Origin: JAFGHJ01 sp964631335
Lineage (GTDB): Bacteria; Hydrothermota; UBA3072
Length of the DNA: 5,165 nt
Direction of reading: 5' to 3'
NCBI GenBank assembly: GCA_964631335.1
Contig: CAZVXD010000126.1
Coordinates: forward strand, 1 to 5,165
The translations under genes and the position numbers were made by a program. Numbering within the stretch: position 1 is the first letter of the stretch; each line of letters starts with the position of its first letter. The notes beneath the pieces are model-generated. The model saw only the letters and a program-made list of their open reading frames with translations. It was not told the DNA's origin and made no database searches. Below, piece after piece: positions 1-5,164 of the stretch.

Positions 1-460
1 CAGGCGCCTTTTCAATAAAAGGTTTTTTAACAAAAACAGAAAAAGCGTTTATTCCTCCTGTATTGGTAAATTCTTTATAATTCTGGAATTTTTCAGTTCT
101 TTGCCGAGGAGGTAAGTAATGAAGTACTCCGGTTGAAATAATAATATCATATCTTTCTTCTAATCTATAATCGATGATATTCTCTTTTAAAGTTTTGATA
201 TTTAAATTTTCCTCTTTATCGTATTTTTCTGTTTTTTTTAACCCCTGTTCGGAAATATCTATCGCAAGTACTTCAAAGCCTTTTTTTGCGTAGAACACAG
301 CGTCTCTTCCTTCTCCGCATCCAAGGTCTATTACCTTTTTGCCAGAAAAATTAATAGTTGATATTATTTCCATGAGTTTTTTGGCTGTAGAGGATGGATT
401 TTTGCCCCAATAGAATTTTTTTTCTGAGTACTTTTCATTATATGAATCTTCTGTTTTCAT
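1..460 (-). CDS. TehB-like class I SAM-dependent methyltransferase (C-terminus cut by window edge)
   Basis: I translated this by hand on the minus strand from the ATG at 460; 153 codons are readable down to position 2 and there is no stop, so the C-terminus lies outside the window. The fold is Rossmann-type: motif I is VIDLGCGEGRDA at residues 43-54 (SAM-binding glycine loop), the acidic end of strand 2 is VLAIDIS at 64-70 (D68 should hold the ribose hydroxyls), and the motif IV region is YDIIISTGVLHYL at 94-106. The last part, with GGINAFSVFV at 125-134, resembles the TehB / tellurite-resistance methyltransferase family, whose members are about 200 residues, so roughly a quarter is missing. 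Methyl transfer from SAM to a small soluble acceptor in the cytoplasm is expected; true tellurite or selenite detoxification is not shown. It starts 3 bp after the stop of the TIM-barrel gene with no clear Shine-Dalgarno sequence, which suggests translational coupling. The family call is fairly safe; the acceptor is unknown. Confidence 0.85.
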   Translation of the reverse strand, partial: MKTEDSYNEKYSEKKFYWGKNPSSTAKKLMEIISTINFSGKKVIDLGCGEGRDAVFYAKKGFEVLAIDISEQGLKKTEKYDKEENLNIKTLKENIIDYRLEERYDIIISTGVLHYLPPRQRTEKFQNYKEFTNTGGINAFSVFVKKPFIEKAP

Positions 461-463
461 GTT

Positions 464-1249
464 TTAAACAGGATATTTATTAATAACCTCGATCAGATTT
501 TCGATTTTCTCTTCCGGTGTTGAATGATCGAGTTCGAGGGCGATAATTATACCATCTCTGTTTTTTATACTGTCGAAAAAGCTTTCAAAATCGATATTTC
601 CTTTACCTACCGGTAAATGATCGTCGTTTTCACCGTTATTATCGTGTAGATGGACATACTGCAGTCTCTTATCCATCTTTTTTACCCATTTAGAGGGCGA
701 TAGCTCGGAAAACACGTTCATGTGTCCTGTATCCAGACAAAGAGCAAAGAAAGGGCTGTTTACGGCATCACACAGCTTCATAAGAATATCCGGCGATTCC
801 TCGACAAGGTTCTCTATTACTATTTTAATTCCCTCTTTTTCGTATTTTTTTATTTCTTCTTTCCAGAAAATAGTTGTCTCTTCCAGCCAGAAATCCATTA
901 ATTTCCACCTTTTAATATCTCCTATAATTCCGCTGTGCATAACTATAACTTCGGGTTTTAATTCTTTTGCCATTTCGAAGGTCATCTGCATTCTCTTTTT
1001 TACCGCTTCTTTAAGAAGACAATCTCTATGAGTTTGCCTTATTCCTACAAACGGTCCGTGTATAGAAATTCTCCCCTTAAAATTTTCTATCATTCTTTTG
1101 TGTTGTTTTATTTTTTCTTCCCAGGATAGGGGAGAACTAACACCTTTTAGACCATAACTTTGCAATTCGATTCCAACATTTAACTCTTCGAGTTTGGGTA
1201 ATATTTTAAAGTCGTTATCGTAACCGGATAAACAAACAGAATATTTCAT
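464..1249 (-). CDS. Xylose-isomerase-like / AP endonuclease 2-superfamily TIM-barrel protein
   Basis: This 261-residue protein has the strand-end motifs of the xylose isomerase-like TIM barrel (sugar phosphate isomerase/epimerase, IolE, endonuclease IV). Visible motifs are SIHGPF (62-67), VMHSG (103-107), VIENL (144-148), LCLDTGHMN (170-178), YVHLHDNNG (198-206), DDHLPVGKGNIDF (209-221) and ALELD (237-241). Candidate metal ligands are H64, H105, E146, D173, H176, H200, D209, H211 and E239. Members bind divalent metals and act on sugars, sugar phosphates or abasic DNA in the cytoplasm. Length fits single-domain isomerase-like members; the HxHDNNG..DDH..GxGNIDF stretch is typical of uncharacterised members of this group. 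The start at 1249 is preceded by AAAGG with a 7-nt gap, a good ribosome binding site. It is first in a minus-strand pair with the methyltransferase and diverges from the exporter operon. I cannot choose between isomerase, epimerase and nuclease. Confidence 0.88.
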   Translation of the reverse strand: MKYSVCLSGYDNDFKILPKLEELNVGIELQSYGLKGVSSPLSWEEKIKQHKRMIENFKGRISIHGPFVGIRQTHRDCLLKEAVKKRMQMTFEMAKELKPEVIVMHSGIIGDIKRWKLMDFWLEETTIFWKEEIKKYEKEGIKIVIENLVEESPDILMKLCDAVNSPFFALCLDTGHMNVFSELSPSKWVKKMDKRLQYVHLHDNNGENDDHLPVGKGNIDFESFFDSIKNRDGIIIALELDHSTPEEKIENLIEVINKYPV

Positions 1250-1256
1250 TTTGTAA

Positions 1257-1261
1257 CCTTT
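1257..1261 (-). promoter_or_regulatory. Ribosome binding site of the TIM-barrel gene
   Basis: Read on the minus strand, AAAGG lies 7 nt before the ATG at 1249. This supports the chosen start. If the minus-strand promoter candidate just upstream is right, this site sits at or next to the 5' end of the mRNA. Confidence 0.6.
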
Positions 1262-1264
1262 AAG

Positions 1265-1292
1265 ATATTAAACAATGACGCATAATTGTCAA
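1265..1292 (-). promoter_or_regulatory. Sigma-70-type promoter candidate for the TIM-barrel/methyltransferase operon
   Basis: On the minus strand a perfect -35 box TTGACA (1292-1287) is followed after 16 bp by TAATAT (1270-1265), which matches four of six consensus -10 positions, including the first TA and the final T. Transcription would start near 1261-1257, giving a leader of only about ten nucleotides. It is called from sequence match only. Confidence 0.5.
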
Positions 1293-1295
1293 GGA

Positions 1296-1305
1296 CGGAT
1301 TTCCG
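1296..1305. promoter_or_regulatory. Small palindrome between the two divergent -35 boxes (possible operator)
   Basis: CGGATTTCCG has 4-bp inverted arms (CGGA/TCCG) around TT. It lies in the 24 bp between the back-to-back -35 boxes, where one bound protein could touch both promoters. The arms are short enough to occur by chance and no regulator gene lies in the window, so this is only a candidate. Confidence 0.2.
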
Positions 1306-1316
1306 CGTTTCGATTA

Positions 1317-1344
1317 TTGACAAGTTTATGGTAAGGGTTATAAT
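1317..1344 (+). promoter_or_regulatory. Consensus sigma-70 promoter of the ABC exporter operon, giving a near-leaderless mRNA
   Basis: TTGACA (1317-1322) and TATAAT (1339-1344) both match the consensus perfectly, with a 16-bp spacer. The ATG of the adaptor gene begins at 1353, only 8 bp after the -10 box. Initiation at the usual distance would put the first transcribed base at about 1351-1353, at or within two bases of the start codon, with no room for a Shine-Dalgarno sequence. The AAGGG at 1333-1337 overlaps the promoter spacer and would not be transcribed. Confidence 0.75.
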
Positions 1345-1352
1345 TAAACAAT

Positions 1353-2138
1353 ATGAAAAGACTTTTCCTTTTATTTTTTGTTTTAATTGTCTCGTGTGGG
1401 GTAGACAAGACCGGCAAATATTCGGGAATTTTTACCGAAGAAAATTATACATTAAAAGCTGAAGTGGGCGGAAAAATACAGGCTTTTCCTTTTGAAGAAG
1501 GAACGTCTATAAAAAAAGGTGATACAATGGTTTTTATAGATGATAGGGAAATAAAACTTACTATAGAATCATTGGAATATCAGGTTAAAAATCTTCAAAT
1601 ACAGCTTAAAAATTTAGAAAAAGACCTCAAGGAATCGAAAAAACTTTACGAGGGTTCAGCTATCTCACAGTGGCAGTTTGAAAAAGTCCAAACAAATAGA
1701 GATATGGTATATATGCAGCTAAAATCCGCCGTCGCAAACCTCGAAGCGAAGAAAGAAAATCTTAGGAAGTTCTATATAACTTCTCCGGTAAACGGTTATA
1801 TAAGTTCGAAATATTTAAAAGCCGGAGAAAGCGTTTTTCCCGGAGTACCAATCGTGGAAATTCTTGACACTTCTCTAATGTATTTAAATATATATCTCCC
1901 TGAAGACCAGTTGCCACGCATTTCAATTAATCAACAGGTTAAGATAAAGGTAGACGCGTTTCCGGAAGAATCTTTTGCCGGGAGAGTTAGTTTTATTTCT
2001 AAAGAAGCTGAATTTACACCCAAAAATATTCAAACAAAAGAAGATAGGACATTACTGGTTTATAGAGTAAAAATAATCGTAGATAATCCAAAAGGAAAAA
2101 TAAAGAGTGGGATTTACGGAGACGCCGTCTTCCAATGA
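1353..2138 (+). CDS. HlyD-family periplasmic adaptor lipoprotein of an ABC exporter (YbhG-like)
   Basis: A 261-residue membrane fusion protein that should link the ABC permeases to an outer-membrane channel. Residues 1-14 are a short positively charged, hydrophobic signal peptide ending in the lipobox I-V-S-C with C15 as the lipidated residue, so it is probably an anchored periplasmic lipoprotein. The first biotinyl-lipoyl half is at about 33-64, an alpha-helical coiled-coil hairpin at about 66-139, the second lipoyl half (ITSPVNGYIS, 142-151) at about 140-172, and a beta-barrel after that. The end, with FTPKNIQTKEDR (221-232) and SGIYGDAVF (252-260), is characteristic of adaptors paired with ABC-2 exporters. 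It is shorter than YbhG (about 330 residues), mostly because of a short hairpin. At the tip the L and S of the TolC-docking R-x3-L-x6-S motif are kept (L98, S105), but the R position is E94. The signal peptide fixes the start even though there is no ribosome binding site. First gene of a four-gene operon; its 3' end overlaps the ATPase gene by 32 nt. Confidence 0.92.
   Translation: MKRLFLLFFVLIVSCGVDKTGKYSGIFTEENYTLKAEVGGKIQAFPFEEGTSIKKGDTMVFIDDREIKLTIESLEYQVKNLQIQLKNLEKDLKESKKLYEGSAISQWQFEKVQTNRDMVYMQLKSAVANLEAKKENLRKFYITSPVNGYISSKYLKAGESVFPGVPIVEILDTSLMYLNIYLPEDQLPRISINQQVKIKVDAFPEESFAGRVSFISKEAEFTPKNIQTKEDRTLLVYRVKIIVDNPKGKIKSGIYGDAVFQ
2090..2096 (+). promoter_or_regulatory. Ribosome binding site that decides the GTG start of the ATPase gene
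   Basis: AAAAGGA lies inside the adaptor coding sequence, 10 nt before the GTG at 2107. No other ATG, GTG or TTG occurs in frame before the conserved domain, so this site supports the GTG start and the 32-nt overlap. Confidence 0.5.
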
Positions 2139-2856
2139 TTTTATAGTTCAAACTTTCGATCTTTGTAAGAATTTCGGAAGAATTAAGGCTGTAGATAATC
2201 TCAATCTTTCCGTTAAAAAGGGAGAAATTTTTGGTTTCTTGGGTCCGAATGGTGCAGGGAAAACGACTACAATAAGGATGCTGTGCGGAATATTGCAGCC
2301 CACTTCCGGAATAGCGAAAGTCTGCGGTTTTGATATTGTAAAGGAAACAGAGCTTTTAAAATCTCATATAGGATATGTTTCGCAGAGGTTTAGTTTGTAT
2401 CAGGACCTTACTGTATACGAGAATTTGTATTTCTATACACATATATACAATATTTCCGGAGATAAAGCTAAAAACCGAATAAAGGAAATGATAAAACTCG
2501 CCGGGCTCGAAGGTCGTGAAAACACCATAGCATATTATCTGTCAGGAGGGCTGAAACAGCGTTTAGCGCTTGTCTGCGCGCTCGTACATGAGCCTGAGCT
2601 TCTTATACTGGATGAACCCACCGTAGGAGTAGACCCCATTACACGGAAAGAATTCTGGGATACCCTAAAAAGGCTTGCAGTTGAAGGGAAAAGCCTTATT
2701 GTTTCCACTCATCTTCTCGATGAAGCTTACAAGTGTGATTCTCTTGGTTTTATGCATTTAGGGAGGCTTTTAGCTTACGGTGCTCCTTCTGAGTTAACAA
2801 AAAACGGAAAGGAATCTCTCGAAGATATTTTTGTCAAACTTGTAAGAAATGCATAA
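2107..2856 (+). CDS. ABC transporter ATP-binding protein, ABC-2 / drug-exporter type
   Basis: A 249-residue single nucleotide-binding domain that powers the exporter from the cytoplasmic face. All catalytic motifs are present: Walker A GPNGAGKTT (46-54), Q-loop Q93, signature LSGGLKQR (145-152), Walker B LLILDEP (165-171) with catalytic E170, D-loop VGVD (173-176) and H-loop H202. The sequence style (GFLGPNGAGKTTTIRML, LSGGxKQRL, STHLLDEA) is that of the CcmA/NatA/YbhF drug-export group. YbhF itself carries two such domains in one chain; here there is one, so a homodimer is expected. The only conventional in-frame start is GTG 2107, which adds about nine non-conserved residues (MGFTETPSS) before the domain. 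An ATGA at 2135-2138 across the adaptor stop looks like a coupled start but is in another frame and meets TAG after three codons. The 3' end overlaps permease 1 by 8 nt. Confidence 0.95.
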   Translation: MGFTETPSSNDFIVQTFDLCKNFGRIKAVDNLNLSVKKGEIFGFLGPNGAGKTTTIRMLCGILQPTSGIAKVCGFDIVKETELLKSHIGYVSQRFSLYQDLTVYENLYFYTHIYNISGDKAKNRIKEMIKLAGLEGRENTIAYYLSGGLKQRLALVCALVHEPELLILDEPTVGVDPITRKEFWDTLKRLAVEGKSLIVSTHLLDEAYKCDSLGFMHLGRLLAYGAPSELTKNGKESLEDIFVKLVRNA

Positions 2857-3904
2857 TTTTCTAACCATAATCAGGAAAGAAATAATACACTTAAAGAGAG
2901 ATATACGTTCGCTAGTAATCGCTTTTATTTTACCTTTATCGATGACAATTTTGTACGGATACGCGATATCTTTCGATCTAAAAAAAATTCCTGCGGGTAT
3001 TGTTACATTTGATAAATCCCCTTATGTAAGAGAAATTTTATTATCTCTTACGGCTTCCGATTATTTCGTTGCCGTCCCTTATCAATCTACCGGAAAATTG
3101 TACGAAGCTCTTAAAGAGGGGAGAGTTAAATGCGGATTGGTTTTTCCTTATAATTTTTCAAAGGATAAAGTCGTTAAAGGGTTTTCCGAAATACAGGTTT
3201 TAGTAGACGGAAGCGATGCAAATCTGGCAAAAAAAGTCCAGCAAACAGTACAGAGATTTTTTATAGAATCTGAGCTTAATGTGCGATTTCTCTATAATCC
3301 CGAACTTAAAAGCAGGAATTTTGTGATTCCCGGTTTAATTGTCGTGCTTATGACTATGCTGGGGGTTATCTTAACAACTCTTTCCATAGTGGGAGAAAAA
3401 GAAAGAGGAAATTTTGAGATGTTAAGTACGACTCCTGTAAAATCTCATGTAATTTTGCTGGGTAAAATTATTCCATACGGAACGATTGCCATTATAAATG
3501 TATTTATTATAACCGGTTTTGCTATTATTGTATTTAAAGTTCCGTTTAAGGGTAATTTTTTCATCCTTTTGTTATATTCTTTACTTTTTCTTTTCCCTAC
3601 ATTATCCCTCGGCGCGATGATTTCTTCTTACGCGCAAACCGAGCTTACCGCTCTAACCACTTCTTTCCTTTCTACTATGCTTCCCTCTATTATTTTATCC
3701 GGTTTTATATTTCCCGTGGAAAATATGCCGGGATGGCTGCAGCCGGTATCTTCATTAATACCGGCAACTCATTTTTTAAAGATAGTAAGAGGTATATTTT
3801 TAAAGGGAACCGCTTACTTTCTTAAAGACGCTTTAAGCCTTTTCGCCCTGGGGACGGTCTATATTTTTATTGCGATCAGAGGAGTTAGAAAGAAGGTAAA
3901 ATGA
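2849..3904 (+). CDS. ABC-2 type permease 1 (YbhS/YbhR-like)
   Basis: A 351-residue inner-membrane permease with the ABC-2 (PF12698-like) layout. One membrane helix (about 21-40) is followed by a periplasmic domain (about 41-157), then five helices (about 159-180, 208-230, 236-256, 268-290, 327-345). The cytoplasmic segment EKERGNFEMLSTTPV (183-197) between helices 2 and 3 is the expected coupling region that contacts the ATPase. The motif LSGFIFPVENMP (283-294) before the last helix is a hallmark of this family. Length is typical. It overlaps the ATPase gene by 8 nt and has only a weak ribosome binding site, so coupling is likely. It is clearly paralogous to the next gene and the two probably form a heterodimer. 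In E. coli the related YbhFSR system has been linked to efflux of drugs and cations; the substrate here cannot be inferred. Confidence 0.94.
   Translation: MHNFLTIIRKEIIHLKRDIRSLVIAFILPLSMTILYGYAISFDLKKIPAGIVTFDKSPYVREILLSLTASDYFVAVPYQSTGKLYEALKEGRVKCGLVFPYNFSKDKVVKGFSEIQVLVDGSDANLAKKVQQTVQRFFIESELNVRFLYNPELKSRNFVIPGLIVVLMTMLGVILTTLSIVGEKERGNFEMLSTTPVKSHVILLGKIIPYGTIAIINVFIITGFAIIVFKVPFKGNFFILLLYSLLFLFPTLSLGAMISSYAQTELTALTTSFLSTMLPSIILSGFIFPVENMPGWLQPVSSLIPATHFLKIVRGIFLKGTAYFLKDALSLFALGTVYIFIAIRGVRKKVK
3893..3896 (+). promoter_or_regulatory. Ribosome binding site of permease 2
   Basis: AAGG ends 4 nt before the ATG at 3901, inside the last codons of permease 1. A stronger AGAGGAG lies further upstream at 3878-3884, about 16 nt from the start, and is probably too distant. 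Together with the ATGA overlap this fixes the start. Confidence 0.45.
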
Positions 3905-4965
3905 ACCGAACTCATCTTATTGCTATGCTAAAAAAGGAATTTTCTCAAATAAGAAGAGACAGGAGATTGTTTCCGCTGGTGATTCTTGCTCCGGTAATTC
4001 AACTATTTCTATTTGGGTACGCTGTTAGTCTCGACATAAAAGAAATACCAATAGCTGTTATGAAAGAGAGGCATGATAGTCATGCAGAAGAAATGCTGCT
4101 CTCACTTGTATCCAGCGGTTATTTTATAGTGAAAGAAAATACTCATAGCATGGAAGAAATGCAAAAATCTATTCTTTATGGCAGGGTAAAAGCTGGTGTT
4201 GTTATAGGAGAAAGCGGGACAAATATTATAATCGACGGTTCTGATAATAATACCGCGCAATTAATCGAAGGATATTTTGAAAAGATTTTCGCCGAAAATT
4301 CAAACAATTCAGGTGACCTTCCTGAGATTATACCCCGAATGAGAGTTTTATTTAATCCTGAATTAGAAACGGTAAATTTCATGGTACCGGGTGTTACAGG
4401 ACTGGTATTACTTATAATTACGATGGTACTCGCGTCGGCGATATTGGTAAAAGAGAAAGAAAGCGGCACCATCGAACATATTTTTGTTACGCCTCTTACG
4501 TCTCCTGAGGTAATACTGGGTAAGCTTTTGCCTTTTATGATAATTGGCTTATTCGACCTTTCTTTAGTGGTTGGCGCCGGTATTTTTATTTTCAATGTGC
4601 CTTTTAAAGGTAATTTTGGTTTCCTGGCTTTCACCACTTTCCCTTTCATACTTACTACCCTTTCGCTGGGGATTTTTATATCCACGACTGCGAAAACCCA
4701 GCAGCAGGCTGTTATGACGGCGTTTATGGTAATGCTGCCCAATCTAATACTTTCAGGTTTTATGTTTCCCATCGAAAATATGCCCATAGCGATACAAAAG
4801 CTGACTTATATTGTGCCTGTTAAATATTATCTGATAATTCTCAGAGGTATTTTTCTAAAAGGAGCCGGTTTAAAAATTCTCTGGAAAGAAACCCTTATTC
4901 TTTTTGTTTTTGGTTTTTCTTTCTTGTTTTTAAGTATATCCGCTTTTAAGAAAAAACTATCGTGA
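3901..4965 (+). CDS. ABC-2 type permease 2 (YbhR/YbhS-like)
   Basis: A 354-residue inner-membrane permease with the same plan as its upstream neighbour: helix 1 at about 22-39, a periplasmic domain at about 40-152, then helices at about 153-173, 203-225, 231-253, 262-282 and 321-340. The cytoplasmic coupling segment is KEKESGTIEHIFVTPLTS (174-191), and LSGFMFPIENMP (274-285) is the family hallmark. It shares with permease 1 the blocks GYAxSxDxKxIP, xDGSDxNxA, NPELxxxNFxxPG, VPFKGNF and RGIFLKG, so the pair arose by duplication and most likely work as two non-identical halves of one channel. The start overlaps the previous stop as ATGA (3901-3904). It is the last gene of the operon; no clear terminator hairpin follows. 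Coding quality is even throughout, with no frameshift. Confidence 0.94.
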   Translation: MNRTHLIAMLKKEFSQIRRDRRLFPLVILAPVIQLFLFGYAVSLDIKEIPIAVMKERHDSHAEEMLLSLVSSGYFIVKENTHSMEEMQKSILYGRVKAGVVIGESGTNIIIDGSDNNTAQLIEGYFEKIFAENSNNSGDLPEIIPRMRVLFNPELETVNFMVPGVTGLVLLIITMVLASAILVKEKESGTIEHIFVTPLTSPEVILGKLLPFMIIGLFDLSLVVGAGIFIFNVPFKGNFGFLAFTTFPFILTTLSLGIFISTTAKTQQQAVMTAFMVMLPNLILSGFMFPIENMPIAIQKLTYIVPVKYYLIILRGIFLKGAGLKILWKETLILFVFGFSFLFLSISAFKKKLS

Positions 4966-4970
4966 AAAAA

Positions 4971-5005
4971 TAGCTTTTAGCTCTTTGCCTTTGGCTGTTC
5001 GCTTA
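4971..5005 (+). repeat. Five degenerate heptamers, consensus T-N-G-C-Y-N-W
   Basis: The bases divide exactly into TAGCTTT, TAGCTCT, TTGCCTT, TGGCTGT and TCGCTTA. T1, G3 and C4 are invariant in all five units and there is no phase slip. The block begins 5 bp after the permease 2 stop. Confidence 0.6.
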
Positions 5006-5017
5006 AAAAATATAAAT

Positions 5018-5041
5018 CGTTGTGTCTTTGTGTGCTGTGTG
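5018..5041 (+). repeat. Degenerate TTTGTG-type octamers, first block
   Basis: Units are CGTTGTGT, CTTTGTGT and a diverged GCTGTGTG. The 13-mer TTGTGTCTTTGTG (5020-5032) recurs exactly at 5098-5110, 78 bp downstream. Confidence 0.55.
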
Positions 5042-5053
5042 TGAGTAAAAAAA

Positions 5054-5078
5054 TGGCTGACAGCTGACAGCTTACTGC
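5054..5078 (+). repeat. Heptamers of the YNGCTKA type, second block
   Basis: Units are TGGCTGA, CAGCTGA, CAGCTTA and a partial CTGC. GCTGACA is repeated exactly at 5056-5062 and 5063-5069. The GC at positions 3-4 keeps the same phase as in the 4971-5005 block, so both belong to one repeat style. Confidence 0.6.
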
Positions 5079-5095
5079 AAAAACTAAATAAAAAA

Positions 5096-5119
5096 TTTTG
5101 TGTCTTTGTGCCTTTGTGG
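5096..5119 (+). repeat. Three TTTGTG-type octamers, second block
   Basis: Units are TTTTGTGT, CTTTGTGC and CTTTGTGG, with TTTGTG or CTTTGTG in every unit. The block contains the second exact copy of the 13-mer seen at 5020-5032. Confidence 0.6.
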
Positions 5120-5125
5120 TAGATC

Positions 5126-5164
5126 TGGGTTATTGGGTTGAGATTCTGACTTCTTACTCCTGGC
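5126..5164 (+). repeat. TGGGTT doublet followed by three TYCTKRC heptamers, running to the window edge
   Basis: TGGGTT occurs at 5126-5131 and 5134-5139, a period of 8. From 5144 the units are TTCTGAC, TTCTTAC and TCCTGGC. The next unit is cut at the right edge, so the array may continue outside the window. Confidence 0.5.

Noticed and set aside
1..460. Tellurite-resistance determinant
   Set aside because: Only a TehB-like methyltransferase is present, its C-terminus is not visible, and no TehA or other tellurite gene is nearby; the resemblance shows the fold and family, not the substrate.
720..1031. Plus-strand open reading frame of 103 codons
   Set aside because: It lies wholly antisense within the well-supported TIM-barrel gene, has no recognisable domain, and has a serine/phenylalanine/isoleucine-rich composition typical of a shadow frame.
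2135..2148. ATGA overlap as the start of the ATPase gene
   Set aside because: This ATG is in a different frame from the ATPase and reaches TAG after three codons.
4176..4787. Minus-strand open reading frame of 203 codons
   Set aside because: It is antisense to permease 2, whose motifs and membrane helices are clear; the translation shows no family features.
4971..5005. Intrinsic terminator after the exporter operon
   Set aside because: The only inverted arms (AGCT/AGCT around TTT) are 4 bp long, and no T-run follows directly; the periodic heptamers explain the pattern better.
5018..5119. CRISPR-like array formed by the repeated 13-mer
   Set aside because: There are only two copies, the intervening 65 bp contains other short repeats, and there are no cas genes.
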